Below the pieces are notes generated by a model. It did not search any database. It was given only the letters and a program-made list of their open reading frames with translations, and was not told the origin of the DNA. Below are positions 7,153 through 16,335 of a DNA stretch of 64,000 nucleotides, piece after piece (within the stretch, counting starts at the first letter, position 1; every line of letters begins with the position of its first letter). Position numbers and translations under genes: made by a program. Where the stretch lies: positions 1-64,000 of the forward strand of contig CAYJFQ010000002.1 in NCBI GenBank assembly GCA_964369955.1, in the 5' to 3' direction. This stretch comes from CAYJFQ01 sp964369955 (GTDB lineage: Bacteria > Bacillota_I > Bacilli_A > Erysipelotrichales > Erysipelotrichaceae).

Positions 7153-9792
7153 TTAAGGGGTTGTAGTTTCTGGTTCAGGGTCAATAGGAGGCTCAGGGTC
7201 CACAGGTGGATCTACTGGAGGTTCTGGAATTGTAGGAGCATGATATGTGAAATCTAAACAAGCTTCGTTTGAACGATTATCAAGCATTTTGGTAAATGCA
7301 TAATATGAGCAAGCTTGTAGAGTTTCTCCATCAGTTAATGGCACTGGCTCCATTGCCTGGTTTTGTTCGGTAATATCCAAGAAATTAATCGTACTAGTAT
7401 TTGAAGGGCTTGATAAGTGAGTATACACCAATGTTCCATCAGGCTTTCTAATTTCGGTATAATATCCAACAACACCCATCCACCAAGTAATATCATTACC
7501 TCTATCACCAGTGTAGTTTTTACCGCCGAAATTAAATTTAGCAGTTTTGCTTGCGACAGTTAAATATTCAGTAATTGGGTAAATTGGAGCCACAACATCA
7601 ATCCCCACAGAAGGGTCGATATTAGGTGTTACAGTGTACAACGTTGGATCAAACTGTCCAACTTCAGGAATTTGGAATACTGATAATACAGTACTTCCAC
7701 CTTTGTTTAAGCCGCTTGTAATATACGTGTCTGACATTCCTTCAACTGGTTCGTAGTGTGTAGAGTAGCCTTTAATGAATGTAGCACTTCCAATATCATC
7801 AGGTTTAGCAATATTTGGTGTATCATCTACAGATTTTTCTAAGGCATCTAAAATTCTTTCAGTTAAATAACCATCTATATGTTTATTAATTAAAGATTGT
7901 GAGTAGTAAGTATCTTCTCCAACAATCCCAATATCAAATCCAACCCAGGCTGCAATAGTGAATTGAGTAGTACCTGAAACCATCCATTTATCTTTAGAAC
8001 CATTAGAAATAGGTAAATCTAATTCTGCAGAGGCGATAGAACCCCAGTCAGTGGTACCTGATTTTGATACAACATCATGACTTCTTCTTAAACGACAATA
8101 AGCAACAGTTTCACAAGTATCAACAGTTCTAATTAACAGACGAGAAGCTAAATAAGCTGCTTGTTCAGATAAAGCTTGCACCGGATCAAATGATGCAATA
8201 TAAGTTGGAGTATTATCAGAGAATTCAATTCTTGTAACTGCATGAGGTTCGATATATTGCCCCTTATTAGTGATAATTCCATAAGCACCCGCCATTTGTA
8301 ATGGATTAGTTTCAAAATCTCCTCCACCAATTCCAACTAGTTGAGAGTAATTATCCATAGTTACATAATCAAATCCAATTGAATTTAAATAGTTTACAAC
8401 TCCTTCAGCACCAATGATTGCTTGAGAGCGGTTTAGTAAGTCAATAGCCGGAACATTTCGCGAATCAACAAGAGCTTCTTCAATTGTAATAATTCCGCTA
8501 TATTTGTTATTCCAGTTAATAATGCGTGTATTAGTACCTGGGAAATTACGAGGAGTATCTTCAACATAAGACCCAGTTGTCATTCCTAAGTATTCAAAGG
8601 CAAATGGATAAGAAAGGATACCTTTCATGGTTGATCCACTTTGTTTACCCATTTCAGTAGCTTTATTAAATAGCCTTTGACCAGTGCCATGATATTCTTT
8701 ACCACCACCAATAACAACAATTTCTCCTTTATTATTAGTTGCAACAACAGCAGAATCTAAATACTCATGTGCATTAATTTGAACATCAGAATATCCACCA
8801 ATCTGAGCTTTTTCAGTTACTTCTTGCGCATATCTGTCCATGCCTGTATATATTTTCATTGGCACTTCATATGGATCTTTTCCAGTGATTTCAATAACTT
8901 CAGTGATTACATGATCGACATAAGCTTGATAAGGTATTACTTCTTCTACTTCGTATGTATCTAATAAAATATCTTCAACTTTTATTGTTTTTGCAATTTC
9001 TAATTCAAATTCGTCAATATATCCATGATAATACATCATGTTTAACACTTCATTTCTTCTTTCGGTCGCAGTTTCTAAGTTTAAGAAAGGGTTGTAGTAG
9101 TTTGGGGCATTAATTACTCCTGCTAGCAATGCAGCTTCATTCAATCCAATGTCTTGAATATCTTTGCCGAAATAATATTGTGATGCTTTTTGGATACCAC
9201 GAGCCGGTCCTCCAAAGTTAATCTTATTTACATAACCTTCGAAAACTGTTTTTTTATCAACCTTTGAGTTAGCTTCCATAGCTAGAAAAATTTCTTGAAG
9301 TTTTCTTTCCACAGATTTAACAGCTCCACCTGATCCTTCTTCAAGGAAATAAGTATTTTTAATCATCTGCATGGTAAAAGTAGAACCACCTTGTGAGAAG
9401 TCCATACTCTTAAGATTGTTTATAGCAGCTGCCATAAAACGAGGCATATCAAATCCATTATGTGTGAAATAACGTGAATCTTCTATTGATACAAAAGCAT
9501 CGATAACCGCTTGAGGCATATCCTCGTATCGAACATTTTCACGAAGTTCAACACCAATATCCATTATAAATTCACCTTTATTATCATAGATAGTTGATGA
9601 CTCACGAGAATCAAAATCTTCCACATTTAATTTAGGTGAATCAGCTAGTATATCCATAATAAACACTACACCAGCTATCCCTGTCGCTAGAAAAGCAGTC
9701 AGGAATAAGATAATTACACAATTCCCAACAAACTTCCAATTAATTTTTTTTCTTCTCTTTGTTTTTTTATTTTTAACAACTTTGTTATCCAT
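7153..9792 (-). CDS. Class A penicillin-binding protein (PBP1A-like)
   Basis: Bifunctional peptidoglycan polymerase and cross-linker of 879 residues. A short basic cytoplasmic end and one membrane helix (about residues 22-47) precede the GT51 glycosyltransferase domain (SIEDSRYFTHNGFD, GGSTFTMQMIKN) and the transpeptidase domain, with STMK (S387, K390), SRN and KSGTT. The C-terminus is an extracellular Pro/Asp/Glu tail (PPVDPPVDPEPPIDPEPE) ending ETTTP. The start has a good site (AAGGAGAG). It overlaps recU by eight bases, as in the Bacillus ponA-recU operon. Confidence 0.95.
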   Translation of the reverse strand: MDNKVVKNKKTKRRKKINWKFVGNCVIILFLTAFLATGIAGVVFIMDILADSPKLNVEDFDSRESSTIYDNKGEFIMDIGVELRENVRYEDMPQAVIDAFVSIEDSRYFTHNGFDMPRFMAAAINNLKSMDFSQGGSTFTMQMIKNTYFLEEGSGGAVKSVERKLQEIFLAMEANSKVDKKTVFEGYVNKINFGGPARGIQKASQYYFGKDIQDIGLNEAALLAGVINAPNYYNPFLNLETATERRNEVLNMMYYHGYIDEFELEIAKTIKVEDILLDTYEVEEVIPYQAYVDHVITEVIEITGKDPYEVPMKIYTGMDRYAQEVTEKAQIGGYSDVQINAHEYLDSAVVATNNKGEIVVIGGGKEYHGTGQRLFNKATEMGKQSGSTMKGILSYPFAFEYLGMTTGSYVEDTPRNFPGTNTRIINWNNKYSGIITIEEALVDSRNVPAIDLLNRSQAIIGAEGVVNYLNSIGFDYVTMDNYSQLVGIGGGDFETNPLQMAGAYGIITNKGQYIEPHAVTRIEFSDNTPTYIASFDPVQALSEQAAYLASRLLIRTVDTCETVAYCRLRRSHDVVSKSGTTDWGSIASAELDLPISNGSKDKWMVSGTTQFTIAAWVGFDIGIVGEDTYYSQSLINKHIDGYLTERILDALEKSVDDTPNIAKPDDIGSATFIKGYSTHYEPVEGMSDTYITSGLNKGGSTVLSVFQIPEVGQFDPTLYTVTPNIDPSVGIDVVAPIYPITEYLTVASKTAKFNFGGKNYTGDRGNDITWWMGVVGYYTEIRKPDGTLVYTHLSSPSNTSTINFLDITEQNQAMEPVPLTDGETLQACSYYAFTKMLDNRSNEACLDFTYHAPTIPEPPVDPPVDPEPPIDPEPETTTP

Positions 9793-10375
9793 TATGTCTC
9801 TCCTTTATAATTATGTCGACAGCGTTTAAATAGTCAACACGAGGATTTAATGATCTTCTTAATTTAAATCCATTTTCTTCTATCCATGGAATAGCAATAG
9901 ACTTTCGATTGTTCACTTCAAGATAATCAAAGATATCTTGAGCCAACAATAAGTAATCTGAGTCAATAACTTGAACTCTAATAATAATAAAAGCAATACC
10001 ACCATGTTTAATTACATCCTTTAAATGACTAATTTGATGTTTGTGTACAGACTTCATTGGGAAAGATGTTTTTGAACTACACTCTTTCGCATCGAAATCA
10101 AGGTGATAGCCATTATAAACGCCATTATAGTCTGTAGTTGAAGGCTCCTTAAAATAAGCCTCATTAATTTTAGTGGCTGAACGAAGACCAAAGTCAACTT
10201 TAACAATTTGAATTGGAGTTGGTTTTTTATGAACCAAAGCCTTTCCGCGGATGCGATAAAATTCATTAGTTATATTTAAATCTTCTTCCAAAGTTTTTCC
10301 TCTATTTGCATAACTAGTTTTTCTATTGTTTGAAACACTATTTTTGCGATTAGGATAATTAATTAAATTACTCAC
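9785..10375 (-). CDS. recU: Holliday junction resolvase RecU
   Basis: A 196-residue endonuclease that resolves Holliday junctions in recombination and chromosome segregation. The family core is visible: NYPNRKNSVSNNRKTSYANRG, the nuclease region DYNGVYNGYHLDFDAKECSS with the acidic metal ligands, then SFPMKSVHKHQISHLK. The start is GTG at 10375, six bases after TATAAT, so the operon mRNA is predicted to be leaderless and GTG-initiated. It is upstream of and overlaps the PBP gene, and is divergent from the DivIVA-like gene. Confidence 0.92.
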   Translation of the reverse strand: MSNLINYPNRKNSVSNNRKTSYANRGKTLEEDLNITNEFYRIRGKALVHKKPTPIQIVKVDFGLRSATKINEAYFKEPSTTDYNGVYNGYHLDFDAKECSSKTSFPMKSVHKHQISHLKDVIKHGGIAFIIIRVQVIDSDYLLLAQDIFDYLEVNNRKSIAIPWIEENGFKLRRSLNPRVDYLNAVDIIIKERHNG

Positions 10376-10381
10376 GAAATT

Positions 10382-10387
10382 ATTATA
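10382..10387 (-). promoter_or_regulatory. -10 box of recU-pbp1A
   Basis: TATAAT on the minus strand, followed by six bases and the GTG start at 10375. No ribosome-binding site intervenes, which predicts a leaderless mRNA. Confidence 0.5.
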
Positions 10388-10564
10388 CCTTATTCATCAT
10401 TTTTTATCAAAAAAAGTAAAAATTATAACAATTTAAAAAATGTCTAGATTTTATCAAAATAAACTATTCAACCATTAGATTAAATGTGATAAAATATAAC
10501 AAAAGAATACATTTTATGTTGATTTTTTAACGATTTTAACATAATATGTATCATAGGTGATTAT

Positions 10565-11498
10565 ATGAAAGAAAATATTAATTTAACAGCGTTAGAAATT
10601 TATGAAAAACAATTTAATGTTGTTCAATCGGGGTATGAAGTTGAAGAAGTGGACTTAGTTTTAGATCAAGTCATTGAAGATTATCAGACATACGATGAGC
10701 TTGTAAAAAACTATGCAGCAAGTGGTGCAGAAAAAGATACGAAAATTGCGCAATTAGAATTGATGGTTGCGAATTTTTCAGAGCAAAATAATCAAGAAGA
10801 TTTTAATAGGTTATTAGCTGCTAATCAAGAATTTGAAAGAATTACAAACGAATTAAGAAGTAAAAATCAAGAACTAGAAAGAGTAGCNNNNNNNNNNNNN
10901 NNNNNNNNNNNNNNNNNNNNNNNNNNNNNNNNNNNNNNNNNNNNNNNNNNNNNNNNNNNNNNNNNNNNNNNNNNNNNNNNNNNNNNNTAAAAATCAAGAA
11001 CTAGAAAGAGTAGCAATTGATTTGGGAAATAAAAATCAAGAATTAGAAACTAAGAATAATAGATATTCACAGGAAAATCTTGATCTTGAGAATAGAATAG
11101 TTGAAAGTAATGAAGAAAATAATATATTAACTTCAACAATTAAAGATTTAAAAGATAAAGCTGAAAAAATGAATTCTACTAATTTAGAACTTAATCTAAA
11201 AACTGAGAGCTTGGTTAAAGATAATGAGAGTTTAGCTGTTCAAAATAAAATCCTAAGCCAACAAAAATTTGAGATTGAAAAAAATTCAGAAGATGCTATC
11301 AGAAAATCTGAAGCAATTCATGAAAATGACATTGTTAAAATTGAAAGTTTAACTGTCGAGATTGCATCTCAAAAAGCAAGAATTGCAGAATTAGAAGATA
11401 AATTAATCCAGGAACAAACTGGAGTTCAATCTTACAATCAATTAGAGATACTAAAAAGAATTTCAAGAATTGAACAAAAAGTGTTTAAGAAAGATTAA
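10565..11498 (+). CDS. GpsB/DivIVA-type coiled-coil division protein, interrupted by a scaffold gap
   Basis: The N-terminus (LTALEIYEKQFNVVQSGYEV, then EEVDLVLDQVIEDY) is the membrane-curvature domain of DivIVA/GpsB. It is followed by a long Glu/Asn/Lys-rich coiled coil (KNQELE repeats, LDLENRIVESNEENNILT). Adjacent rnpB and nearby recU-pbp1A match the Bacillus gpsB locus, but the protein is much longer than the GpsB of about 98 residues. A 100-N gap at 10888-10987 breaks the frame. The 27 bases before the gap equal the 27 after it, and merging them gives one in-frame protein of 268 residues. The start has AGGTGA upstream. Confidence 0.85.
10888..10987. other. Scaffold gap of 100 N flanked by identical 27-bp sequences
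   Basis: Bases 10861-10887 and 10988-11014 are identical. Either the two contigs overlap and the gap is spurious, or a repeat in the coiled-coil region collapsed during assembly. Collapsing the copies keeps the reading frame. Confidence 0.9.
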
Positions 11499-11503
11499 AA
11501 ACA

Positions 11504-11846
11504 TTGACACTCGGACAATCGCTGGGTAGTAATACTTAGAGGAAAGTCCATGCTCGCACCATCTGCGATGATGGTAGTGTTTGTGCTAAATGAAAAAATA
11601 AGTTTAGGTAGGCAACTAACGGCTGAATCGATTCCTAAGGCTATGCTATGGAAAAGATCTGTAAAAGTGCCACAGTGACGAAGTCTTAATGAAAATTAAG
11701 AGTGGAACGAGGTAAACCCCACAAGCGAGAAACCCAAAATAGGTAGGGGAATTCCTTAAGACGAATTGAAGTTGAAAGGGAACCGTAAGGTAGATAAATG
11801 ATTGTCCCTGGTAAAACAGGACAGAACATGGCTTATAGAGTGTCAA
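11504..11846 (+). ncRNA. rnpB: RNase P RNA
   Basis: Catalytic RNA of RNase P, which trims tRNA 5' ends. The closing helix P1 is TTGACACTC (11504-11512) with GAGTGTCAA (11838-11846). The conserved 5' block GAGGAAAGTCCATGCTCGC, the central AACCCAAAATAGGTAGGGG region and the 3' block ACAGAACATGGCTTATAG are all present. Length is about 343 nt. Position next to the GpsB/DivIVA gene matches Bacillus, where the RNA is of the B class; I did not fold it to prove the class. Confidence 0.95.
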
Positions 11847-11856
11847 GGTTAAAAAA

Positions 11857-12540
11857 ATGAAAAGAAGAAAAAATAAAGTAGAAGAAAAAATTGTGGTTAG
11901 CAATAATGTCCAAGAAGATATTGTAACAAAGAAAAATAGTCAACAGATTAATTTGCCTAACATGTTAACTTTGCTAAGGGTTGCGTTAGTACCAATAATT
12001 TTAATGGTACTTTTGTTTCCATATGAACAATTAGATATTTTAGTTCCAACTTATCGAATTGTTTTTGTAGACATAACATTGGTTAATATAATTGTATGTT
12101 TTATTTTCTGTTTTGCATCATTTACAGATTTCTTAGATGGATATTTAGCTAGAAAGTATAATTTAATTTCTAATTTTGGAAAATTTTTAGACCCTTTAGC
12201 TGATAAATTATTAACAACAACTTTATTTATTGTATATGCAGCGATGGGAATAATTCCTGTTGTCCCAGTTATTATTATGATCTGGCGCGATTTAATGGTT
12301 GATGGCATCAGAATGATTTGCGCAACTGAGAATATTGTTGTTTCTGCTGGTATTTATGGAAAGCTTAAAACAGTAGCGCAAATGTTAACTTTAATCTTAG
12401 TTAGTATTAATAATCTTCCCTTTGAATTATTGCATATCCCAATGGCAGATATCTTGTTATGGTTCTCATTGGCAACATCAGTAATTTCAGGCCTAGTTTA
12501 CTTAGTGCAGGCTAAAGATACATTATTAAAATCAAAATAA
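11857..12540 (+). CDS. pgsA: CDP-diacylglycerol-glycerol-3-phosphate 3-phosphatidyltransferase
   Basis: Integral-membrane enzyme that makes phosphatidylglycerol phosphate. The CDP-alcohol phosphatidyltransferase signature D-x2-D-G-x2-A-R-x8-G-x3-D-x3-D is present as DFLDGYLARKYNLISNFGKF then LDPLADK. Several membrane helices follow. The first 30 residues (KRRKNKVEEKIVVSNN) are a basic hydrophilic extension before the normal start at NLPNMLTLLRV; no ribosome-binding site precedes 11857, so the exact start is uncertain. It lies just after rnpB and before recA, as in Bacillus. Confidence 0.9.
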   Translation: MKRRKNKVEEKIVVSNNVQEDIVTKKNSQQINLPNMLTLLRVALVPIILMVLLFPYEQLDILVPTYRIVFVDITLVNIIVCFIFCFASFTDFLDGYLARKYNLISNFGKFLDPLADKLLTTTLFIVYAAMGIIPVVPVIIMIWRDLMVDGIRMICATENIVVSAGIYGKLKTVAQMLTLILVSINNLPFELLHIPMADILLWFSLATSVISGLVYLVQAKDTLLKSK

Positions 12541-12562
12541 TTTGTGAAGACAAATTATTTTT
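12537..12562 (+). terminator. Terminator of pgsA
   Basis: ATAATTTGT (12537-12545) and ACAAATTAT (12550-12558) pair around GAAG, followed by T bases. The stem overlaps the pgsA stop codon. Confidence 0.8.
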
Positions 12563-12590
12563 GTTATTAGGATATTTTAATTATTATAGT

Positions 12591-12596
12591 TATAAT
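12591..12596 (+). promoter_or_regulatory. Candidate -10 box of recA
   Basis: TATAAT lies 19 bases before the recA ATG at 12616, leaving room for the AGGAAGG ribosome-binding site. No clear -35 and no Gram-positive LexA box were seen. Confidence 0.4.
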
Positions 12597-12615
12597 ATAG
12601 TAGGAAGGTAATAAA

Positions 12616-13608
12616 ATGAAAGAAAATAGTGATGCTTTATTAGAGGAGACTCTGAAACAAATAGAAAAACAATATGGCAAAGGTTCAATAATGAAGTTGG
12701 GTGATCGCCCTTCATTAGATATTGATATCATTCCATCTGGATCTTTAATCTTGGATAAATGCCTTGGAATAGGTGGTTATCCTAAAGGTAGAATAATTGA
12801 AGTCTATGGTCCTGAATCTAGTGGGAAAACAACAATAGCACTACATGCAATTGCGGAAGTTCAAAAAGGTGGTGGTAGAGCCGCTTTTATCGATGCAGAG
12901 AATGCAATTGATCCGACATATGCCAGAAATCTAGGGGTAAATATCGATGAGTTAATTCTTTCGCAACCTGACAGTGGTGAACAAGCTTTAGAAATTACCG
13001 AAATGTTGATCAAGTCAGGTGCTATTGATTTAGTGGTAATTGACTCAGTTGCGGCTTTAGTGCCTCAAAATGAATTAGATGGTGAAATGTCAGATTCTCA
13101 AGTTGGACTTCAAGCACGTTTAATGTCTAAGGCTATGCGTAAATTATCCGGAGTAATGAATAAGAGTGAGTGTACAGCTATTTTTATCAATCAGTTGCGT
13201 GAAAAAGTAGGAATTATGTTTGGAAATCCAGAAACAACTCCTGGTGGTAGAGCCTTAAAATTCTATTCATCAGTAAGGTTAGATGTCCGTAAATCAGAAG
13301 CTATAAAAAATGGAACTGATATTGTTGGAAATAAAGTTAATATTAAAATTGTTAAAAATAAAGTTGCACCTCCATTTAAAATTGCAACAGTTGATTTAAT
13401 GTATGGACTAGGTATTAGTCATATAAATGAAGTTATTGATTTAGGTGTTGAGTTTGAAATTATTAATAAATCAGGAGCTTGGTTCTCTTATAATGATGAT
13501 AAGATTGGTCAAGGTAGAGAAGCTGTTAAGAATTATTTAAATAGCAACCCTGTAATTGCGGAAGAAATAGAAATAAAAATTAAAGAAAAGATGAATATTC
13601 GCGACTAA
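12616..13608 (+). CDS. recA: Recombinase RecA
   Basis: Strand-exchange ATPase for homologous recombination, 330 residues, slightly shorter than Bacillus RecA because the acidic C-terminal tail is short. Walker A is GPESSGKTT (about 64-72); the Walker B strand is LVVIDSVAAL, and the family signature ALKFYSSVRLDVRK is intact. The start is preceded by AGGAAGG. It is flanked by pgsA and rny, the standard Bacillus order (without cinA), and ends in a strong terminator. Confidence 0.98.
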   Translation: MKENSDALLEETLKQIEKQYGKGSIMKLGDRPSLDIDIIPSGSLILDKCLGIGGYPKGRIIEVYGPESSGKTTIALHAIAEVQKGGGRAAFIDAENAIDPTYARNLGVNIDELILSQPDSGEQALEITEMLIKSGAIDLVVIDSVAALVPQNELDGEMSDSQVGLQARLMSKAMRKLSGVMNKSECTAIFINQLREKVGIMFGNPETTPGGRALKFYSSVRLDVRKSEAIKNGTDIVGNKVNIKIVKNKVAPPFKIATVDLMYGLGISHINEVIDLGVEFEIINKSGAWFSYNDDKIGQGREAVKNYLNSNPVIAEEIEIKIKEKMNIRD

Positions 13609-13632
13609 AACAAGCCTATTGGCTTGTTTTTT
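13608..13632 (+). terminator. Terminator of recA
   Basis: AAACAAGCC and GGCTTGTTT form a nine-bp stem around TATT, followed by T bases. Confidence 0.85.
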
Positions 13633-13644
13633 AGAGTAATTATC

Positions 13645-13673
13645 TTGTTATTAACTACTTAATATAGTAAAAT
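13645..13673 (+). promoter_or_regulatory. Promoter of rny-ymdB
   Basis: TTGTTA (13645-13650) and TAAAAT (13668-13673) are 17 bases apart. A small hairpin (GATAAG, TATTT, CTTATC) lies in the leader, and the AGAAGGAGA site precedes the ATG at 13724. Confidence 0.6.
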
Positions 13674-13723
13674 ATAAAAGATAAGTATTTCTTATCGTAC
13701 TGAATACATAAGAAGGAGATTTT

Positions 13724-15277
13724 ATGGGAAACATTATATCTTCTGTCTTAATTGGATTTGTTTGTTTTATCATTGGTATTGGAGCAATGGTTGTTGTTTC
13801 AAAACTTGGGTTAAATAAAAATCAAGCTAAAGCTGACTTAATCGTAAAAAAAGCAAGTATTGAATCAGAAAATTTGATTCGTCAAGCAATTTTAGAAGGT
13901 AAATCTCAAGCGCATGAATTGCGTATTAATGCTGAAAAAGAAATTAAAGATCGCAAAAATGAATTACATGATGCTGAGTTGAAACTAACTCGTAGAGAAG
14001 ATACTCTGAACTTTCGTGATGAGAATTTAACTAACAAAGAGAAACAAATTGATGAAAAAAACCGTTTAGTTAACGATAAACTTTCATCTTTAGAAAAGAC
14101 AGAAAAGGAATTACAAGGAAAATTAGATAATCAATTAAATGAATTAGAGAGAATTGCTAAGCTATCGGTAGCAGAAGCTAAGAAAGAATTGTTTAGTGCT
14201 GTTGAAGTTAGGATTCAAAACGAAGTTGCAGGATACATTAAAGAGCAAGAGGAAGAAGCAAAAATTAAAGCTGCTGAAAATTCTCGTGAAATAATTGCAC
14301 TTGCAATTCAAAGATATTCTCAAGAAGAAAGTCAAGAACGCACCGTTTCAGTAGTTGGACTTCCTAACGAGGAAATGAAGGGTCGTATTATTGGTAGAGA
14401 AGGTAGAAACATTAGAGCAATTGAACAAGCAACTGGCGTTGATTTAATTATCGATGATACTCCTGAAGCTATTACAATTTCTTGTTTTGATCCTATTAGA
14501 CGTGAAATTGCTAAGCAAGCATTAGAAACTTTACTTAGAGATGGGCGTATTCAACCAGGGCGTATTGAAGAAGTTGTTAATAGAACTCGTAAAGAGATTG
14601 AAGAAACAATTTATAAAGCTGGGGAAAATGCAATATTTGAATTAGGTATCGGGAAAATTGATAAAGAACTAATTAGATTAGTTGGACGTTTAAAATATCG
14701 TTACAGTTATGGACAAAATGCTTTACAACATAGTTTTGAAGTCGCTACTTTTGCAGGTATTATGGCTGCAGAATTAGGAATTAACCAAAGTTTAGCAAAA
14801 CGTGCTGGATTATTACATGATATTGGTAAAGCTATTGATTTCGAGGCAGAGGGCTCACATATCGAACTTGGTGCTAAAGTTGCACGTAAATATGGTGAAA
14901 ATTCAACTGTAATTAATGCCATTGAGTCGCATCATGGTGATGTACAACCCAACAACTTGATTTCCAATTTAGTTGCTGCTGCAGACACATTAAGTGCCGC
15001 TAGACCTGGTGCTCGTTATGAAGCTATGGAAAACTATATTAATCGTTTAGAGCAACTTGAAAGCATTGCTGATGGGTTTAAAGGTGTTGATAAATCATAC
15101 GCAATTCAATCAGGACGTGAGATAAGAGTTATGGTTATGCCAGATCAATTAAATGATTTAGAATGTTTAAGAGTAGCTCGTGAAATTAGAGAAAAAATCG
15201 AAAGTGAATTAACATATCCTGGACAAATTAAAGTAACTGTTATTCGTGAAACAAGAGCTTCTGAAGTAGCGAAATAA
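13724..15277 (+). CDS. rny: Ribonuclease Y
   Basis: Membrane-anchored endoribonuclease that starts mRNA decay. Of 517 residues, the first 25 form a membrane helix (LIGFVCFIIGIGAMVVVSKL), followed by a long coiled coil to about residue 200, a KH domain (GRIIGREGRNIRAIEQATGV) and an HD domain with LLHDIGKA and ESHHGD. All catalytic elements are present and the length is normal. The start has AAGGAGA. The last base of the stop codon is shared with the ymdB start, so the two are translationally coupled. Confidence 0.97.
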   Translation: MGNIISSVLIGFVCFIIGIGAMVVVSKLGLNKNQAKADLIVKKASIESENLIRQAILEGKSQAHELRINAEKEIKDRKNELHDAELKLTRREDTLNFRDENLTNKEKQIDEKNRLVNDKLSSLEKTEKELQGKLDNQLNELERIAKLSVAEAKKELFSAVEVRIQNEVAGYIKEQEEEAKIKAAENSREIIALAIQRYSQEESQERTVSVVGLPNEEMKGRIIGREGRNIRAIEQATGVDLIIDDTPEAITISCFDPIRREIAKQALETLLRDGRIQPGRIEEVVNRTRKEIEETIYKAGENAIFELGIGKIDKELIRLVGRLKYRYSYGQNALQHSFEVATFAGIMAAELGINQSLAKRAGLLHDIGKAIDFEAEGSHIELGAKVARKYGENSTVINAIESHHGDVQPNNLISNLVAAADTLSAARPGARYEAMENYINRLEQLESIADGFKGVDKSYAIQSGREIRVMVMPDQLNDLECLRVAREIREKIESELTYPGQIKVTVIRETRASEVAK

Positions 15278-16056
15278 TGATTAAAATTTTGTTCATTGGA
15301 GATATTGTAGGAAAAAGCGGAAGAAATGTTGTGTTTGACAACATTTCTTCTTTACGTAATAAACACAATATTGATTTAACAATTGCAAATGCAGAAAATT
15401 CTGCGCACGGAAAAGGTATTAGTGAAAAAATCTATAATCAACTGATAGAAGCTGGAGTTGATGTAGTTACGATGGGAAATCATACTTTTTCAAAATTGAC
15501 AATTTTTAATTTTATTAATAAGGCTGATAAAATGGTTAGACCTATTAATATGGAGCCTATTGATGTTGGAAATAATTTCTTAACAGTAGAAGTTAAAGGA
15601 TATAAATTTTGTATTTACAATATCCTGGGAAATGTTTTTATGGATAAAGCATTGGATTCTTGTTTCCAAATTACTGAAGAATTATTAGCGGAAGTAGAAG
15701 CTGATTTTTACTTATGCGATTTCCATGGTGAGGCGACTAGTGAAAAGATTGCTTATGCATATAATTTTAAAGATAGATTACATGCGGTGATTGGCACTCA
15801 TACTCATGTTCAAACTGCTGATGAAAGAATTATTGGAAATTTAGGTTTCATAACTGATGTTGGAATGTGTGGAGCTTATGACAGTGTTTTAGGCAGGGAA
15901 ATTGAAGAAACTTTAAATAAGGTTGTAAGAAACAAAAAAACAAGCTATACAATTGCTGAGGGAGATGGTATCTTTTGTGGGGTTATTTTAACATTAGATG
16001 AGTTAACAAGAAAAGCAATTGATATTGAAAGAATTCAGATCAAGCCTACTTATTAG
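15277..16056 (+). CDS. ymdB: YmdB-type metallophosphoesterase
   Basis: A 259-residue calcineurin-like phosphodiesterase; the Bacillus homologue hydrolyses 2',3'-cyclic nucleotides and affects biofilm and RNA-decay regulation. The metal-binding motifs are GDIVGKSGR (Asp), NAENSAHG, GNHTF, DFHGEATSEK and GTHTHVQTADE. Length and motifs are normal. It overlaps rny by one base. In many spore-formers spoVS follows; here a ferredoxin gene with its own promoter does instead. Confidence 0.92.
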   Translation: MIKILFIGDIVGKSGRNVVFDNISSLRNKHNIDLTIANAENSAHGKGISEKIYNQLIEAGVDVVTMGNHTFSKLTIFNFINKADKMVRPINMEPIDVGNNFLTVEVKGYKFCIYNILGNVFMDKALDSCFQITEELLAEVEADFYLCDFHGEATSEKIAYAYNFKDRLHAVIGTHTHVQTADERIIGNLGFITDVGMCGAYDSVLGREIEETLNKVVRNKKTSYTIAEGDGIFCGVILTLDELTRKAIDIERIQIKPTY

Positions 16057-16074
16057 TAAAAAAATATAATACAG

Positions 16075-16103
16075 TTGTAACAATTATATTGTAGTGATAT
16101 AAT
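16075..16103 (+). promoter_or_regulatory. Promoter of the small ferredoxin gene
   Basis: TTGTAA (16075-16080) and TATAAT (16098-16103) with a 17-base spacer and an extended TG at 16095-16096. This is among the best-formed promoters in the window. Confidence 0.7.
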
Positions 16104-16127
16104 TTATATATAAAATAGGAGGACTTT

Positions 16128-16301
16128 ATGCCAGTTAAAGTAATTAAAGATAGTTGTATAGGATGCACTGCTTGTGTTTCTGTATGCCCTACTCAAGCTC
16201 TTGAAATGGAAGATGATGGGAAAGCGGTTTGCAAAGAAGACGCATGCATTGATTGTGGCGTTTGTATCGCAAGTTGCCCAGTAGAAGCAATCGTACAATA
16301 G
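16128..16301 (+). CDS. 2[4Fe-4S] ferredoxin
   Basis: A 57-residue electron carrier. Both cluster motifs are complete: CIGCTACVSVCP and CIDCGVCIASCP (C-x2-C-x2-C-x3-C-P). The size and internal two-fold symmetry are typical of clostridial-type ferredoxins. The start is set by AGGAGG seven bases upstream. It has its own strong promoter and terminator, so it is probably a highly expressed single-gene unit and a likely partner for the NfnAB-type enzyme in this window. Confidence 0.95.
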   Translation: MPVKVIKDSCIGCTACVSVCPTQALEMEDDGKAVCKEDACIDCGVCIASCPVEAIVQ

Positions 16302-16306
16302 TAGAT

Positions 16307-16329
16307 AACCAAGCCTAGCTTGGTTTTTT
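16307..16329 (+). terminator. Terminator of the ferredoxin gene
   Basis: AACCAAGC and GCTTGGTT pair around CTA, followed by T bases. The miaB start codon lies only six bases after the T-run. Confidence 0.85.
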
Positions 16330-16335
16330 ATTCTT

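Noticed and set aside
12563..12615. SOS (LexA) box ahead of recA
   Set aside because: No match to the Gram-positive CGAAC-N4-GTTCG type consensus was found by eye.
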